Below, piece after piece: positions 47,626 through 60,100 of a DNA stretch of 64,000 nt (positions are counted from its first letter, which is position 1; every line of letters begins with the position of its first letter). Made by a program: the position numbers and the translations under genes. This DNA is from Formicarius rufipectus (lineage: Eukaryota; Chordata; Aves; Passeriformes; Formicariidae), in contig VXAU01000295.1 of the NCBI GenBank assembly GCA_013399695.1, positions 411,103 through 475,102 of the forward strand, written 5' to 3'. The notes under the pieces are model-generated. The model did no database searches, was not told where the DNA came from, and worked only from the letters and a program-made list of their open reading frames with translations.

Positions 47626-50600
47626 TCTTGAAATCTTCTCTTTATTCCTTGGAATCTTTGAGAATGACAGTGCATTGTCTTACATGAACAGGAATATCTC
47701 TAATTTAGAAGCAATGTAGACCAAGTTTAGTTGGCACATGTGATTCAAGTGAGCACAGTATTCCAAAAACATTTAAACATGAATAAACAAATATCAATGA
47801 GATAAAAAGCAAATGACTAACTGGCATGAATGGCATAAATGGCATAAGAAAACTAAACCCTTTCATCAGTAGCTGTTTTTAAATATTTGTTCCAGATTCT
47901 TCATATGAAATGCATATTTCGTTTGATAATAATGGCTGAGTTGTTATTATTCTTGACTAGAATAATCAGTGCATTAAAAAAGTAGCACACTAGTAAATTT
48001 ACCATCGGCAGCAAATAGCTCTCCTCTGTGCTTTCTTACAGAACAATAAATGGCTTTTCCATAGAAACATTGCTATAAAATTTTCATCTAGCTCATTGCA
48101 CAGAACGGACCTATTTTTGCATGACTTCAGTAAGTTGTAGAGGCTGTACAAAAACTGTTCCATCTCTCACACCATCTAAACCAACACACATCTCAGAAAG
48201 GGTATTGAATTTCTCCTTCATTTATCTCTAACGGGTAAGTGTTGATCTGGGGCCAAGGTATTGATTTTCTGCTGCTGTGAACTAGTCAGTCAGTGAGTAA
48301 CCACATGAGGCATTTAATGTTCAATATTTTTCCAGATCAAGAACAGTACTGAAAGAAAAATTACAACCCTAGGAATGCATACCTGCTGGAAGCTCTGCTC
48401 AATTAGGTCTCTTGTCTCTGTAACTAAAAAGCAGTTGCTTTAAAGACTTTGAGGTAAGGTCTCTTTTCTTTACTTTTTTTTTTTTTTCCCAAAACAACAT
48501 TTAAACTCAGATATTATTGGGATGAAAGAGAGGTGGTGTTCACATCTGGAGAGCTCCATATGTGAATTAAGTAGTGGCAGTGAGTGCTTAAGTGTTTTTT
48601 TTTTTTTTTCTTTAAGATTTGGAGAAGTACTTCTGTAGATTAAGTTGCAGCTGCAATTCAAGGATGCCTTGTGAAAGTAATGGCATCTGTTATCTAGCAA
48701 ATTAGTCAATGAAATCACAAAAGAAGACTACAAATTACTTCCAAAAAAATCCTGAAGTATTAAATCTATATCCCATGTAAACCGTCAAGCTTAAAACTTT
48801 CTTATATAAGAATGTCTTGTTAAGAGACTTTTACTGGTTAACTAGCAAAAAGTTTTCTTGAAAGAATTTCAGGGACAAGAAATGATTGCTGGAGAAAGCA
48901 GCTGAAAGTCAGTTCTTTTTTTTCCTTTTTTTTTTTTTTTTTTGCACTAGTAACCACCTTTGAATATTCTCATGCTTCTGCACTTGGTGTTTCCAGTCAA
49001 GATCAACGGGTATTTCCTACTGTTTTGAGCTTGTATTAATTACTCTGCACATCTGTTTCTCCCAAACAGAGAGCACAGATGTGAATGTCCAGAAGTGGGG
49101 TGGTCTATAAGTGTTTTAGATGTGTAGTTGCCTTGCTCTCAGTAGGTAGACTACTTTAGGCTTCTCCATAACTGTTCCTGAGATAAAGATAAAAAGGATC
49201 AGGCCGCAATGGATTTTTCTTCTACCCTCACGGAACTGTGATGTCTCAATTTTTCATTTTTCTTAAAATGACTGCATTCTCTGATGAGCAATAACACAGA
49301 TTGCTTTCACTGAATTGTTATAAAATTACTTTCTAATCTCAGCCCTGCAGTGAGTTGCGCTGTAAATGACAAAAACCTTCCCATAATATTATAATCAAGT
49401 CGATCTGACCTGGTACACAAAGGAAATGAACAGAAACATATGCCTTATGTAATGGTTTCACATGTAATTAGTTTTCCATAGATTGGATTTCAGCCACAAT
49501 TTCATCATTTTATCCATTTTTGTTGAATCCCTATTGACATCTCAATAACTTTCTTCCATCACAGATAGACACTTTCACTCTGGCTGGCTGTTGAAGCAGT
49601 ATTAATAGTTTTCATTGGAGTTGCTGTATAGAATATTTTGTTTAGTGTTGACCATAAAAGCAAACAAAAGGCAACTTCCTTCAAAAACAGAGGTATGTCA
49701 GAATCCATTTGTGCAAATTCACCTGGAGGTGAATGACTGCTCAACAACAGAGATGAGAAGACACAGTTCCTGGACCAGCAAGTTGCTGAGCTGTGACAGC
49801 AGCCATTTGCAGTGGTGGCAGCTGAGGTTCAGTTTCCCAGTTGGTCTAAGTCATCAACTATTTTAGCTGAGCTGCAAGACACTGATTTTATGATCACAGA
49901 AATACTTGGTCATTCTTACATAAATGGGTGTCTCCCCTCTCTCTTTAATCTGTTTTCCTCCTTTTCTTTCACCAATTTCAAGGGGTTTTTTTCATGATAC
50001 AGATGAAGAACTTTCTACCAAAAAAAAACAATAGTAAAGGAAAAAAGTTCATTGTGTTTAAAAGTCTAATGATTTTCCTGCCAAGCAATTAACACTAACA
50101 GTTGAAGCAAAAAAAAAAAAAAAAGAGAGGCTGATCTTAAGAGCTCCTAATATTCAACCTATCTTTAATTTCATTTTTATTAGTTTCATCATACAGACCC
50201 AAGCAATTTTTAACAAATTAGGACAGAAAGACTGCTAAATAAACGAATTCAAGCTTTTCTACCTGGTGTCCTACAGATGGTTAAGGTAGTACCAAACCAT
50301 ATCTGTTGAAATGACCAGCAGAGAAGAGATATTGGTGCAGGATCAGAAAGAGCAGAGCTATGCCATATGTCATGTACTCAAAGGAATTTGCTGGGACACA
50401 GCACCATATTAACAAAAAGGCAATTGGGTTACCTGAAATAGCTTAGGCACATTTTACACTGTTTTCCAGTATAGAAAGGAGTCATGATCTAGGGCCCTAA
50501 AAATTTTGCTTTCAGTGAATGGGAAGAGATGTTGGCACATAGAAAAGGTAATGTATCCTGACCCACTAAAAAAGTGAAAGAATCAGCTAACAATTTTACT

Positions 50601-52204
50601 GTTTCTGTATCACTTAATGAAATGCAAGCATCAGAAACAGACCACCTACCAAAACAGAGCATCTATACATCAGCCAGAGGCTGCACTCTGACTGCACTGC
50701 AGTTTAGTGAGAGAAGTTTCTCCTGTCACCTCTAAGTTTTTGCAATATTTCACCCAGCTTTCAGTACTTTAATAAATTCAATGTGCAAAATTAGTTTAAA
50801 AGCAGTTCATGATTTTACATCAGCTCATTCTCAGAAATAGATTATATTTGACAATATTCTTGTTTTTTGAAGGCATTGGACAGTATGTTTGGCACGATGA
50901 AGGGGATATTACTTTTGGCACAAGTTTTGTTAGCAATAAAGGGATACAATGAAGTGATGTAGCCAAAAGATTCCAAAAGTCATTTCTGCTTACCATTGAA
51001 TATGAGGGGTTTGTTCAGTAGTTTTCTTATTTTCAGCAGCGAAAGAAGCCATGTTGTTCTTTTTTAGACAAACACTTCACAGATTAGGTCATAACTCCAA
51101 ATCTGCAGTAAGAAAGCTCTCTCACCTAGAATAAAGCATATCTCAGGCCTTCATGTCATGCAAGAGCTTAATAGCAAGAAAAAATACAGTAAAGGTTCTG
51201 GATTTTAACCTGGTGAAGTGTGAACTGGGTATACACCACATTCAAAGTGAGTAGTCAGGCTCCTCTTACTACTCCCACTTTTGTTCCCTTTCCTGTCAGT
51301 TTTACCAGAGATTACTTTACCTTCCCTGTGCATCAGAACTCACTTTCTGTATGTGCTTCTAAAGTGAACAAGCAAGCAAGTAGTGTTACAGCATCTGAAT
51401 AATGAGATCTGACCAGCCAATGCTGCTCTGCCAACAATCTCACTTCAAAAAACCAATTCAGGAGTTACACAAAAACCAGAAAAGAGACTGTATGTTTGGA
51501 TTCCTTTCCTAGATGACTCAATTTATTTTACCAGTGAATAAAACCTAAAGAGCATCACTATAGCTGGAGAAGTATTTTACTTTGTGCTCTGGAGTCTGTG
51601 CTCATTTTCTTTCAGTTACATGTATAAATTTAAAACACGTGTAGTGAAAGTCAGAGTAGGTAACTGAGAGATCATTTCCTGCTTTTCAGTATGAGTGGTG
51701 GAGACTGAATCACTCTGTTTGTTTCTTATATGACTTGACTTGATAATATTAAATGATTTATGACCAATAAAACCATAACAGCATTCCCCTGAATATGAAA
51801 ATTATGCAACAATAATTTCTTATTTTTTATTGATAACCTCTAAAATAATCCAAAGAAACAGAGAAACAAATCTATAAGTATAAAGTCTTATCATTAAAAA
51901 ACTTACCCAGATAATGAAAAAGCAGATGGGGTATTTAATTCCTCCTGTGCCAAGAATAAGCATATTTTATTTCTGTCCCCTTTCCTGTCTTTTATCCACA
52001 ACTTTTTGCTCCATTTGAACATTTTCTCCTTTTCTGAAACTTGTTCCAATCTTCCCAAGTATGATTTAGGGAATGTGCCTCCTGAATATAAACAAGAGGG
52101 ACATCTGAGGTTCTTCTCTAGTCTCTGAGGAGTGCTTTGTAAGATGACTCAAGCGTAACAAGGAGAGTTCCAGTCGATGAATGTTTGAAAATTAAGGTTA
52201 AAAG
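47626..52204. other. Intergenic DNA without recognised genes
   Basis: Includes three poly(T) tracts (48474-48487, 48595-48609, 48916-48943) and an A run near 50,109-50,124. No coding exon or mobile element recognised. Confidence 0.55.
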
Positions 52205-53284
52205 TACACAGAATTATAGAACTTTAGAACAACAGAACAGTTTGGGCTGGAAGATCCTTTAAAGAAGATATTTAAATATCATCTAGCCCATCACTCCTGT
52301 CAAGGGTAGGAACACCTTTCATTAGACTAGGTTGCTCAGACCTCATCCGATTCAGCCTTAAGCACTTCCTGGAATGGGGTGTCAGCAACTTCTCTGGGAA
52401 ATCTATTCCAGTGCCTCACCACACTCATTGTAAAAAATGTCTTCCTTACATCCAGTTGAAATCTACCCTCAGTCAGTTTCAAAACTTTTGCTCCTTGCCC
52501 TGTCATTACAGGCCTTGGTAAAATATCTCTCTCCAACCTTTCTTTTGGCCCCTTTAGGTACTGAAAGGCTGCTATAAGGTCTCCCCAGAGCCTTCTCTAC
52601 TCCAGGCTGAAGAACCCCAACTCTGCCAGCCCCTCTGTGCAAGAAAGGTTCTCCAACCCTCCGATCTTCTTTGAGGCCCTTTTCTGGGCACACTCCAACA
52701 GGTCCACATCTTTTCTGTGCTAAGGACTCCAAAGCTGGATGGAGCTCTCCAGCTGGGGTCTAATGAGAGTGGAGTAGAGGGGAAGAATCACCTGCCAACC
52801 CGCAGCTGTTGCTGCAGGCCAGAATAGTTGAATTTCTGCACTGCAAGTGCATATTGTTGATTCCTGTATAATATTTTTTGTCGACCAGTATCCCCAAGTC
52901 CTTCTCCATGAGGCTACTCTCAATCCATTCAACTCCCAGTATTGATACTGGTGATTGCCCCAATTCACATGCAGAACCTTCCACCAACCTTGTTAAGCCT
53001 CATGTGATTTACACAGGTGAACTCCTCAAACTTGCCAAGCTCCCTCTGGTTGACATCCCTTTCCTCCCTTCAGCAAATAAGCTTCCCCACTCAGATTGGT
53101 GTCATTTGCAAATTTGCTGAGGGTGGACTTAGGTCTACTGTCAATGTCATTGATGAAGATGTTAAATAACATTGGCCCCAGTCGTACAGACCTTGAAGGA
53201 CAGCACTCGTTATTGGTTTGCACTTGGACATTGAGCTACTTGCTATAACTCTGGATGAAGCCATACAGCCAGTTCTTTATCTGT
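52205..53284 (-). mobile_element. Older CR1 LINE, antisense, proximal part (reverse-transcriptase remnant)
   Basis: A long antisense CR1 copy. Its 3' UTR side is at the left (TTTGGGCTGGAAGATCC, CTATTCCAGTGCCTCACCAC) and the reverse-transcriptase coding side at the right. On the minus strand, recognisable RT pieces in order of translation are GPMLFNIFINDIDS, LSKFANDTNL, WRRTWGYWSTKN and VILPLYSTLIRPQLESSIQLW, spread over different frames by indels. The catalytic F/Y-A-D-D box reads FAND, so the active site is also changed. It is interrupted at about 53,284 by a younger CR1 and resumes at 53,719. Confidence 0.9.
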
Positions 53285-53718
53285 CCAAAGAGGGCCACAA
53301 AGATGCTGAGGGGTCTGGAGGAGAAGTCAACTCAAGAGCAGCTGAGGTCACTTGGTTTGTTCAGCCTAGAGAGGAGGCTGAGGGGAAACCTCACTGCAGT
53401 TGCAATTTCCTTGTGAGGGGAAGAGAAAGGGCAGGCACTGATCTCTTCTGCCTAGTGACCAGTGACAGGACCAGAGAGAATGACCTGAAGTTGTGTCAGG
53501 ACTGATCTAGACTGGGTAGTAGGAAAAAGTTCCTCATTGGGAGGATGGTTGGACAGTGGAACAGGCTCCCCAGGTCACAGCATCAAGCCTGACAGAGCTC
53601 AAGACATGTTTGGACAATACTCTCAGGCACATGGTGTGACTCTTGGGGTGGTCCCATGCAGGGCCAGGAATTAGACTTGTGGGTTCCTTCCAACTCAGGA
53701 TATTCTATGATTCTATGA
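53285..53718 (+). mobile_element. Younger CR1 LINE 3' fragment nested in the older copy, sense
   Basis: Sense CR1 3' region: GAGGGCCACAAAGATGCTGA, TTGTTCAGCCTAGAGAGGAG, AGGGGAAACCTCACTGCAG, GGGCAGGCACTGATCTCTTC, TGGAACAGGCTCCCCAGG, CTCAGGCACATGGTGTGACT, CCTTCCAACTCAGGATATTC, and an intact tail ATTCTATGATTCTATGA. It is less diverged than its host copy, as expected for a later insertion. Non-coding 3' end only. Confidence 0.93.
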
Positions 53719-53900
53719 TCTCTCCAGTTTAGTAGCCAGAAAGTTGTGGGGATCCATATAAAAGTCCTTACAGAAGTCTGGATTGATGATTCCTCAAGCT
53801 CTTCTCTTGCCCACTGATACAGTCACTCCATTGTAGAAGGCCACTAGAACAGTCAGGAATGATTTTTCCTTGGTGAAGCCATGTACTTTTAGTGCTTGTT
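53719..53900 (-). mobile_element. Older CR1 LINE, antisense, distal part after the nested insertion
   Basis: Continues the antisense CR1 RT region: TCTCTCCAGTTTAGTAGCC, AAGTCCTTACAGAAGTCTGG, CATTGTAGAAGGCCACTAGA, CAGTCAGGAATGATTTTTCC, TTGGTGAAGCCATG. These are the reverse complement of RT codons that directly follow the part ending near 53,284, with roughly 25 consensus bases missing at the insertion point (estimated from memory of the family). The right edge is approximate. Confidence 0.85.
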
Positions 53901-56519
53901 AGCTGTACTAGTGAATACTCTTTTATGCAGAGCGAAATAAACATAACTGCTATTTACAGAGAATCACTAGAAGCAACATCTGCCATTTTTAATTTCATAT
54001 TTATTTTAACAATTTAGAAAACTAAATGCCATACAGTTATTTTTCTTCAGATACAATCAGGGAATGAACTGTGTAGGAATGCTGCAAGGTTTTTCTGAAA
54101 TTACAACCGAAAAACAGAGCACTTTATATAAACAGAATGCTCCTTCAAGGCAAAATGTTACAGATAAATACTATTCCTAATATGATATGTCTGTTTCCTG
54201 TATACTGCCTTTTAAAATAAATATCTGCATTCCAAAATTACTTTTGTGATTGAAACATGTTGCAGACTTGGAAGGTGATAAATCAAAAGCTGTAAAAACT
54301 GTTTAAGCTTAGGGAAGAGGTGAAGATATCAAAGGTGAAACTAGTGTCTTGTCAGGCTGTCTTAGACAATGCACATCCTGCAGTTAATATCCTACACATT
54401 TAGTTGTCCCACTAAATGAGGTTGTGGTTAATGATACAAATAAACACTGCAGGGTCAGAATTTGTGTGTATAAGACTCATCTTCTCTGATTGTCAAATAC
54501 ATGCACTTTTGACCAAATCAGAATCCCTCCATAGGTTTCATCTGTGTTTGCAGGGTGTAGATAACTAGTTTCTTAAGAGGTTTTATTTTCTGTCTAGAGT
54601 TCCTCCTGTCAAAATAACTGTACATACATAATATTCAGTAAAGCTTCCTATGGACTTGCTTTTTGTTATAGGAAATTGCTAGAAACACATTTATTATGTT
54701 TCCAGTATGAACTAGTCCTGGTGGGTGCTTTAGTAATTTGTTTTCAAAACACATGTCCTGCAAACACCTTAAATTTACACCTTTAGACTCTTCAACTTTA
54801 ACACAGAGTAGGTAAATATGATAGCTTCACTCCTAATAGTATGTAGTGCCCAGTGTTTTTAAAATACATCACACAATGTAGCTAAAGTAAAAATAAAATA
54901 GTAAAAATAAAATAATGAAAAGTCGTGGGGTTGATTAAATATAACCCACAGTAAAATATTTTTCCTTGTGTTCATCTGGAATATCATGTGTATGTGCCCC
55001 TTGCCTCTTGTCCTGTCACTGGGCACCAGTGATAGCTCTGACTACTCTGCAAAAGTATTTCTGATGTTGAATTCTTTTTTGGTTCATAATTAGTTTTTGA
55101 AAATCAGACTTCTTGGTACCAATTCTAAACATTTATTCTCATCTGACTCAGGACATCTGAGTGATAGCTCACTCAGACCTGGAAGTTTGCCTTCTGCAAG
55201 TAGGAAGAAGACTCAGAACCTTTGGAAAGACATTGATCACAGCAGAGCATGGCAGGCAAGTCTGAACATACCCTGTTCTTTCCACTGACTACATGGGAGC
55301 TCCTGTGTGGACTGGTTGACATCTGACCTCTGGGTGGACTGATTTGCAGAAAACGGATTTAGAAATCAGTGGATATTCCAAGTAAACTTTCAACTGTATT
55401 TTTCTTTTAAACAGAACCTAACAAAATATTTTGAAATACAATTTTCTGTAACTCCTTTTGTCACCTTTGCTCTAAAAATTCAATGCTAAAGCAAAGGCAA
55501 ATTACAAGTGCTATTTTCCAGAAATTAAGGGATTTGCATACCATATAATTCAATTGCATAATAAAGTTTTAAAGGAGATATATTAACATCAGAACTAAAT
55601 AGAGATATCACAATGATTCAACTTGCAATAGGTTGGTTACACCTGTCACATTTAGTTTTTCCACAAAAGCTAAACATTAAGCCTGAACTGACCTGACAGT
55701 AACCCTCTAATCCACTTATTTTCTATAGATTAAAGTAATTTGAATAAATGTCATATTTGTTTACTTATATTGCCAAATTTTTAAAATTCAGAAATTATTT
55801 TGTGAGAAGGAAAAAGTGCCTCATAGCTTCCTTTCTTTCAGGGTAGCTTTTATTTAATTAAACAAGTCCTATTAGGAGAGAGGAAATAAGGTAGAAATTA
55901 AGAGTTTAGTCTGCAGTTTCTCTCAGATGTAAGATGGTGTAGATTGTGTGGTAAGATTAAAAAATCTTTACATTTCAAAAGTTATGTTCTTTCATTTATA
56001 TGCAGAACATATTGTCTCGGTGAGTAGGAGATTTCCTGTCCAGCTTATATATATATAAATAATTAAGGACAAAATACAGGAAAGAAGTATTGTCTTCCTT
56101 TCCTGTAAGTTTTTTAGTAGACCTTATAATTCATCAGAAAATGAGGAAAAGTCAGCTAGCAGGGAAAGCTTGCAGGATGCAAAAAATCCTAAGAGAGCTA
56201 TAGCTCAAGTTGACTTTTTACTCAGTCTAGCAAACTCATTGAAAAATGTAAGAAATGGGAGAACTAATGACCCAGGTCAGAGAAAAACTCTCTCTTTCCA
56301 AAAGAAAGGTTTTCAGATTGATATACAATGATCCAGATCACAGTAGTCTGAAGAATTTGGGCATACCTTCCTTTCTAACAGTGCGTGGACCCATAGTAAT
56401 GTGAAAGACACATATATGGACTTCTTGAAAAACCTTCATGTTAGGGTGCCTTTTTCTTACAGCTGAGGTGAAAAATAAGAAAGATATGTTGGAAATAGGA
56501 ATAGAAAGAAATCTGGTAT
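53901..56519. other. Intergenic DNA without recognised genes
   Basis: AT-rich. A small frame at 55097-55288 is Ser-rich with no known domain. No recognised repeat. Confidence 0.55.
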
Positions 56520-57110
56520 GGAATTTACTCTATAGGTAGTGTAATTCTCATCAGCATCTGTTTAACATGTTTGTTTGTGCATACTTTTATTTGGAATACC
56601 TTTATACACTTACTTGATAAATTATTCCACAGACCTATGACTGTAAGGAATAATTTCCCTCTTTTCTCAATTAATCTCACTTTCTGCAATACAAACCTGT
56701 TATTTATCACTGGTAGCACATAAAAAGATTTTATTTTTATTCATTTTATTCGTTTGATGTAATGAAGATGATTATCATGTTCCCCTTTGTTTTCTCGCTT
56801 CCTAGGCTAAGACATGCATGTCCAGTCACCCTCCTGAAGCCATTTTTTATCCACAATCTTCTCATCCTCAGTATTCTTCTCTGGTGTCTGTCCAATTGGT
56901 TCATATATTTCTTAATTATAGTACCCCAAGTAATACTTAGTGCTCCAGCTGAGTCTTCAAGAGCTTCAAGAAGACTTGAAGGACTACTTACTGTGTTGTG
57001 CCAACAATATGCCTCCTGAAGTGCCTTGCGCACAATGCTATTGTCTTACATTCTGCATGTCCTCCACAATAAGCTCAGTTCCTTTTTTGGTGTTTTGTTT
57101 TTTTTTTTTT
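56520..57110 (-). mobile_element. Probable ancient CR1/L3-like LINE fragment, antisense
   Basis: Weak but collinear similarity to the reverse complement of older amniote CR1/L3 elements: TTATTCCACAGACCTATGAC, then a TTCTTCTCTGGTGTCTGTCC-like segment, then AATACTTAGTGCTCCAGCTG and GGACTACTTACTGTGTTGTG. It is much more diverged than the other CR1 copies in the window. The assignment is from remembered consensus and the edges are uncertain. Confidence 0.45.
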
Positions 57111-60100
57111 TCCTTCTTAGGAAGTTACTCCTTAAGCAGCTCTTACCCATCCTGTGTTTGTGCAGATGGCAGTTCCTAGAGAATACCTTGACTGAAGAAA
57201 GCTGCCACCAGCTCAGGAACCCAGGAGCTGCTCTGCAGACTCGGAAAAACAAGACTGACTCAAATACTAAAGAGAATCAGGCTTTTCTACACTGCAAGAG
57301 ATAAAGGCTTGAAATCCAGTGTCTCAAAGAATGACATTCTTGCAGTCCAAGGAGGGCAACTAATGCAGCCTCCATGGAGCCACGGCAGGGATGGAAAGAA
57401 GACAACTGAGTTCACAACGGTGAACAGAAGAATGAAATTGATCCCCATATCGGGAAACTTTTATATAATAAAGTAACATGTGAGGATAAAAAGAGGATAA
57501 AAGGCTTTGGAAACAGAGAGATAACATTCTTTGGAGCTGCCCTTTCACTAGAAGTTCATTTTCAATCCACTTGGTGGTGACAGTAAAGAGGCAAGGTGAG
57601 CTGTATCTCTCCTTTCCAGCTCCCCCCCACCCCTTGCACACACACATAAACATGGGGAGGTTGTCATAGGACACACTCCTCATCATGCAAAGACACACTC
57701 TCCCCCATTTGCAGTTGTTTTCTAATCATCATATGGTTCTGTCATCAACTCTCTCCGTCCTGTAGCTGAAGTTGTTTATATGTGATTCTAACAACCACTC
57801 TTTCAGAGAGGTAAAGCACATAACTTAAGTAATAATCTTTCCTGCATCGTGTCAGATTTTGTGATGATGATCATGGCCAAAAGAATGTTCAAACAGATGC
57901 AATTCCAACATTTTCATGCTCTTATTCTTTACCACTTTTTTCCTCTCTTCATCCAGATGTAAAAGCTCTATCCCGAAACTTATTTCTCTGTGGAACAGAT
58001 AGGGAGAGGTGAACTTACAAGCCACTAAAGAACATGTGTAATGCATGTGTAATGGTATTTTTAAAATATAAATTAAAGTGGGGAGGAGGGACAGATTGCT
58101 GCCAAATGGTGAAGGCTGCAACTGGTAATGGAAGAATTATTTTCATGCATTTAAGAGAAAGTGCTGAAGTGCTGAAGAGTTTTATAATCTGTTTTATAAA
58201 GTATTTGACAATATCCTTCTAGCATAAACCTGGCTTGAATAATTACTAGATTCCTTGGCTGTTCTCAGCAAGTTAAAAGTTCCTTCTTTCCTTGTATGAA
58301 GGTTTGTGGTTTTAGCCCTTTCAGAGGGAATGAACTCATTCTTCTTCGTTCTTCTCCTGCTCATTCCATCAGATGGCCTCCTCCAAGCAGCTCAGGGCCA
58401 AATAAAATGCGTTTTCTCCTTGTTATTCTTTTTCCCAGTGCTTGAAAGGACTGCTGGGCCCTTTCTCTGCTGCTTCAAATTTGTAATGAGCCTCTGCCAA
58501 AGCACAAGCCAGCAGTTTGCCCAAATTCTTTTCTTTGACTTAATCCTCCTGACAGGCACAGGTCCAGCACCTCCTGAAGATCCTCATTAAGTATGTCTGC
58601 TCTGTTTCAATCAGGTGAACACTGTGTGTGGATGAAATAGCCCAGAGGACTGGCTTGGGCACAGTTCTTATTACTTACATCTACTAGTCTTGGCAGTAAA
58701 GGGTGTTGTTTCTCTGAGACTCTGCCCTCACCAGGTAGGCTGCTACAGCTCCAGCAGCATTCCAGACATCTGCTATTGCGAAACAGCACAGACAACTGGG
58801 TCAGTAAACAGCTGTGAGTCACTTGAGCATATACTCAACTTTTATTACTCCATTAATGATGTATCAGTTAAAGATACTTCTGTTTTAATGAATAACCTGC
58901 AAGACATTGTAGTAAAATTCTGACTAAAAAATGCATGAACAAGCTCTTACATCAGATGCTTGGGACTGCTGTTTTAGAGAGAAGCCTTTGCCCCTGCAAA
59001 GGTTTCAGAATATCTGGGCATCAAACACATGGCAGATAGAGCTGTCTGGGAAATATTTGATGGCTGCAGAAATAGCATATCAAAATTGTCATCTCTGATT
59101 TGGCAGAAAGTTGCATGGTGTGCTGGTACAGCTTACACTGTAACAAGGATTGGAGTGCTCATGCATCTTTCTTCTTCAGCTGGTTGTTCTTGTGACTGTG
59201 CGAGAGGGAAGTCTTGTAGTTTTATCTGTTTAACCCCTTTGGGGTGTCCAAGGTAATGGCCAAGGGCATGTTTTTATTTTTCCAGAGGATGATTATAGTG
59301 AGTGCTGCAAAGCAAGGATCATGTTTGCATGTGTTACAAACTTAGAGGCGTACAGGAGGTACAGAATCTCAAAGAGACCATTCCAGTTATTTTAATGATG
59401 GACATGATAGAAATTCAATTTCCTGCATCTCCCAGCATTTTCTGCAACTTTCAGGTGAGTCAGCTACCATATATCTGACTGTGATTGAATTACAAAGTAT
59501 CAGACCTGGGAATGGGGAAAAGCACTGAATAGTGATCACATAGCCAAAAAGATGTCACTGAGATTAAACTGGTTAAATACTTGCAATTTAACAATTTTCT
59601 CATGAAACAAAGTTTTCTCCAAAATACTTAAGTGTGTAATCCTACAGGAATAAACTGGATTTCCCCAAAGAAGTCAGGCCCTTTGATCACCTCTCTTCAT
59701 CCCTCCCATTCCCCACCAACAGGATAGCATTACTTGAACTTTGCCTTAATTTTCAAAAGCCCGTAATTGCACCCTGGTAAGTTATTTATTTAATACACCT
59801 TTACAAAGCTATACTTGATCAAGAGGAAGACTTTCCCAAGCATGCAAAAAACAATTTCCCTTCAAACACTAGTGGAATAAAATCTTTTAGAAATAACTAA
59901 CGTCCAGAATGCAAAGCCAAGCAAAAGAAGGTTCTTCTTTCTCATGGCTAGAGGTTCCTTCACCTTGACTGAATGCTCGAGGACATGGCTTATTTCCTTT
60001 TCTAGATTTCCTGCCTATTAGGACACTCTCATTAGTGAGAGGAACCTACTGAGCAATGAAACCACTCCAAAAATGTTTTCCAGTGTTTACTGGAAAAACT

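Noticed and set aside
47290..47719. Open frames on both strands at the antisense CR1
   Set aside because: They are CR1-derived sequence and its right-hand flank; no intact protein is encoded.
52469..53223. Minus-strand open frames as host genes
   Set aside because: They are fragments of the CR1 reverse transcriptase in several frames with a changed catalytic motif.
57440..57600. Possible second LTR (GGATAAAAGG TATA-like box followed by a GGTGAGC segment)
   Set aside because: No TG...CA ends, no poly(A) signal in the right order and no target duplication found.
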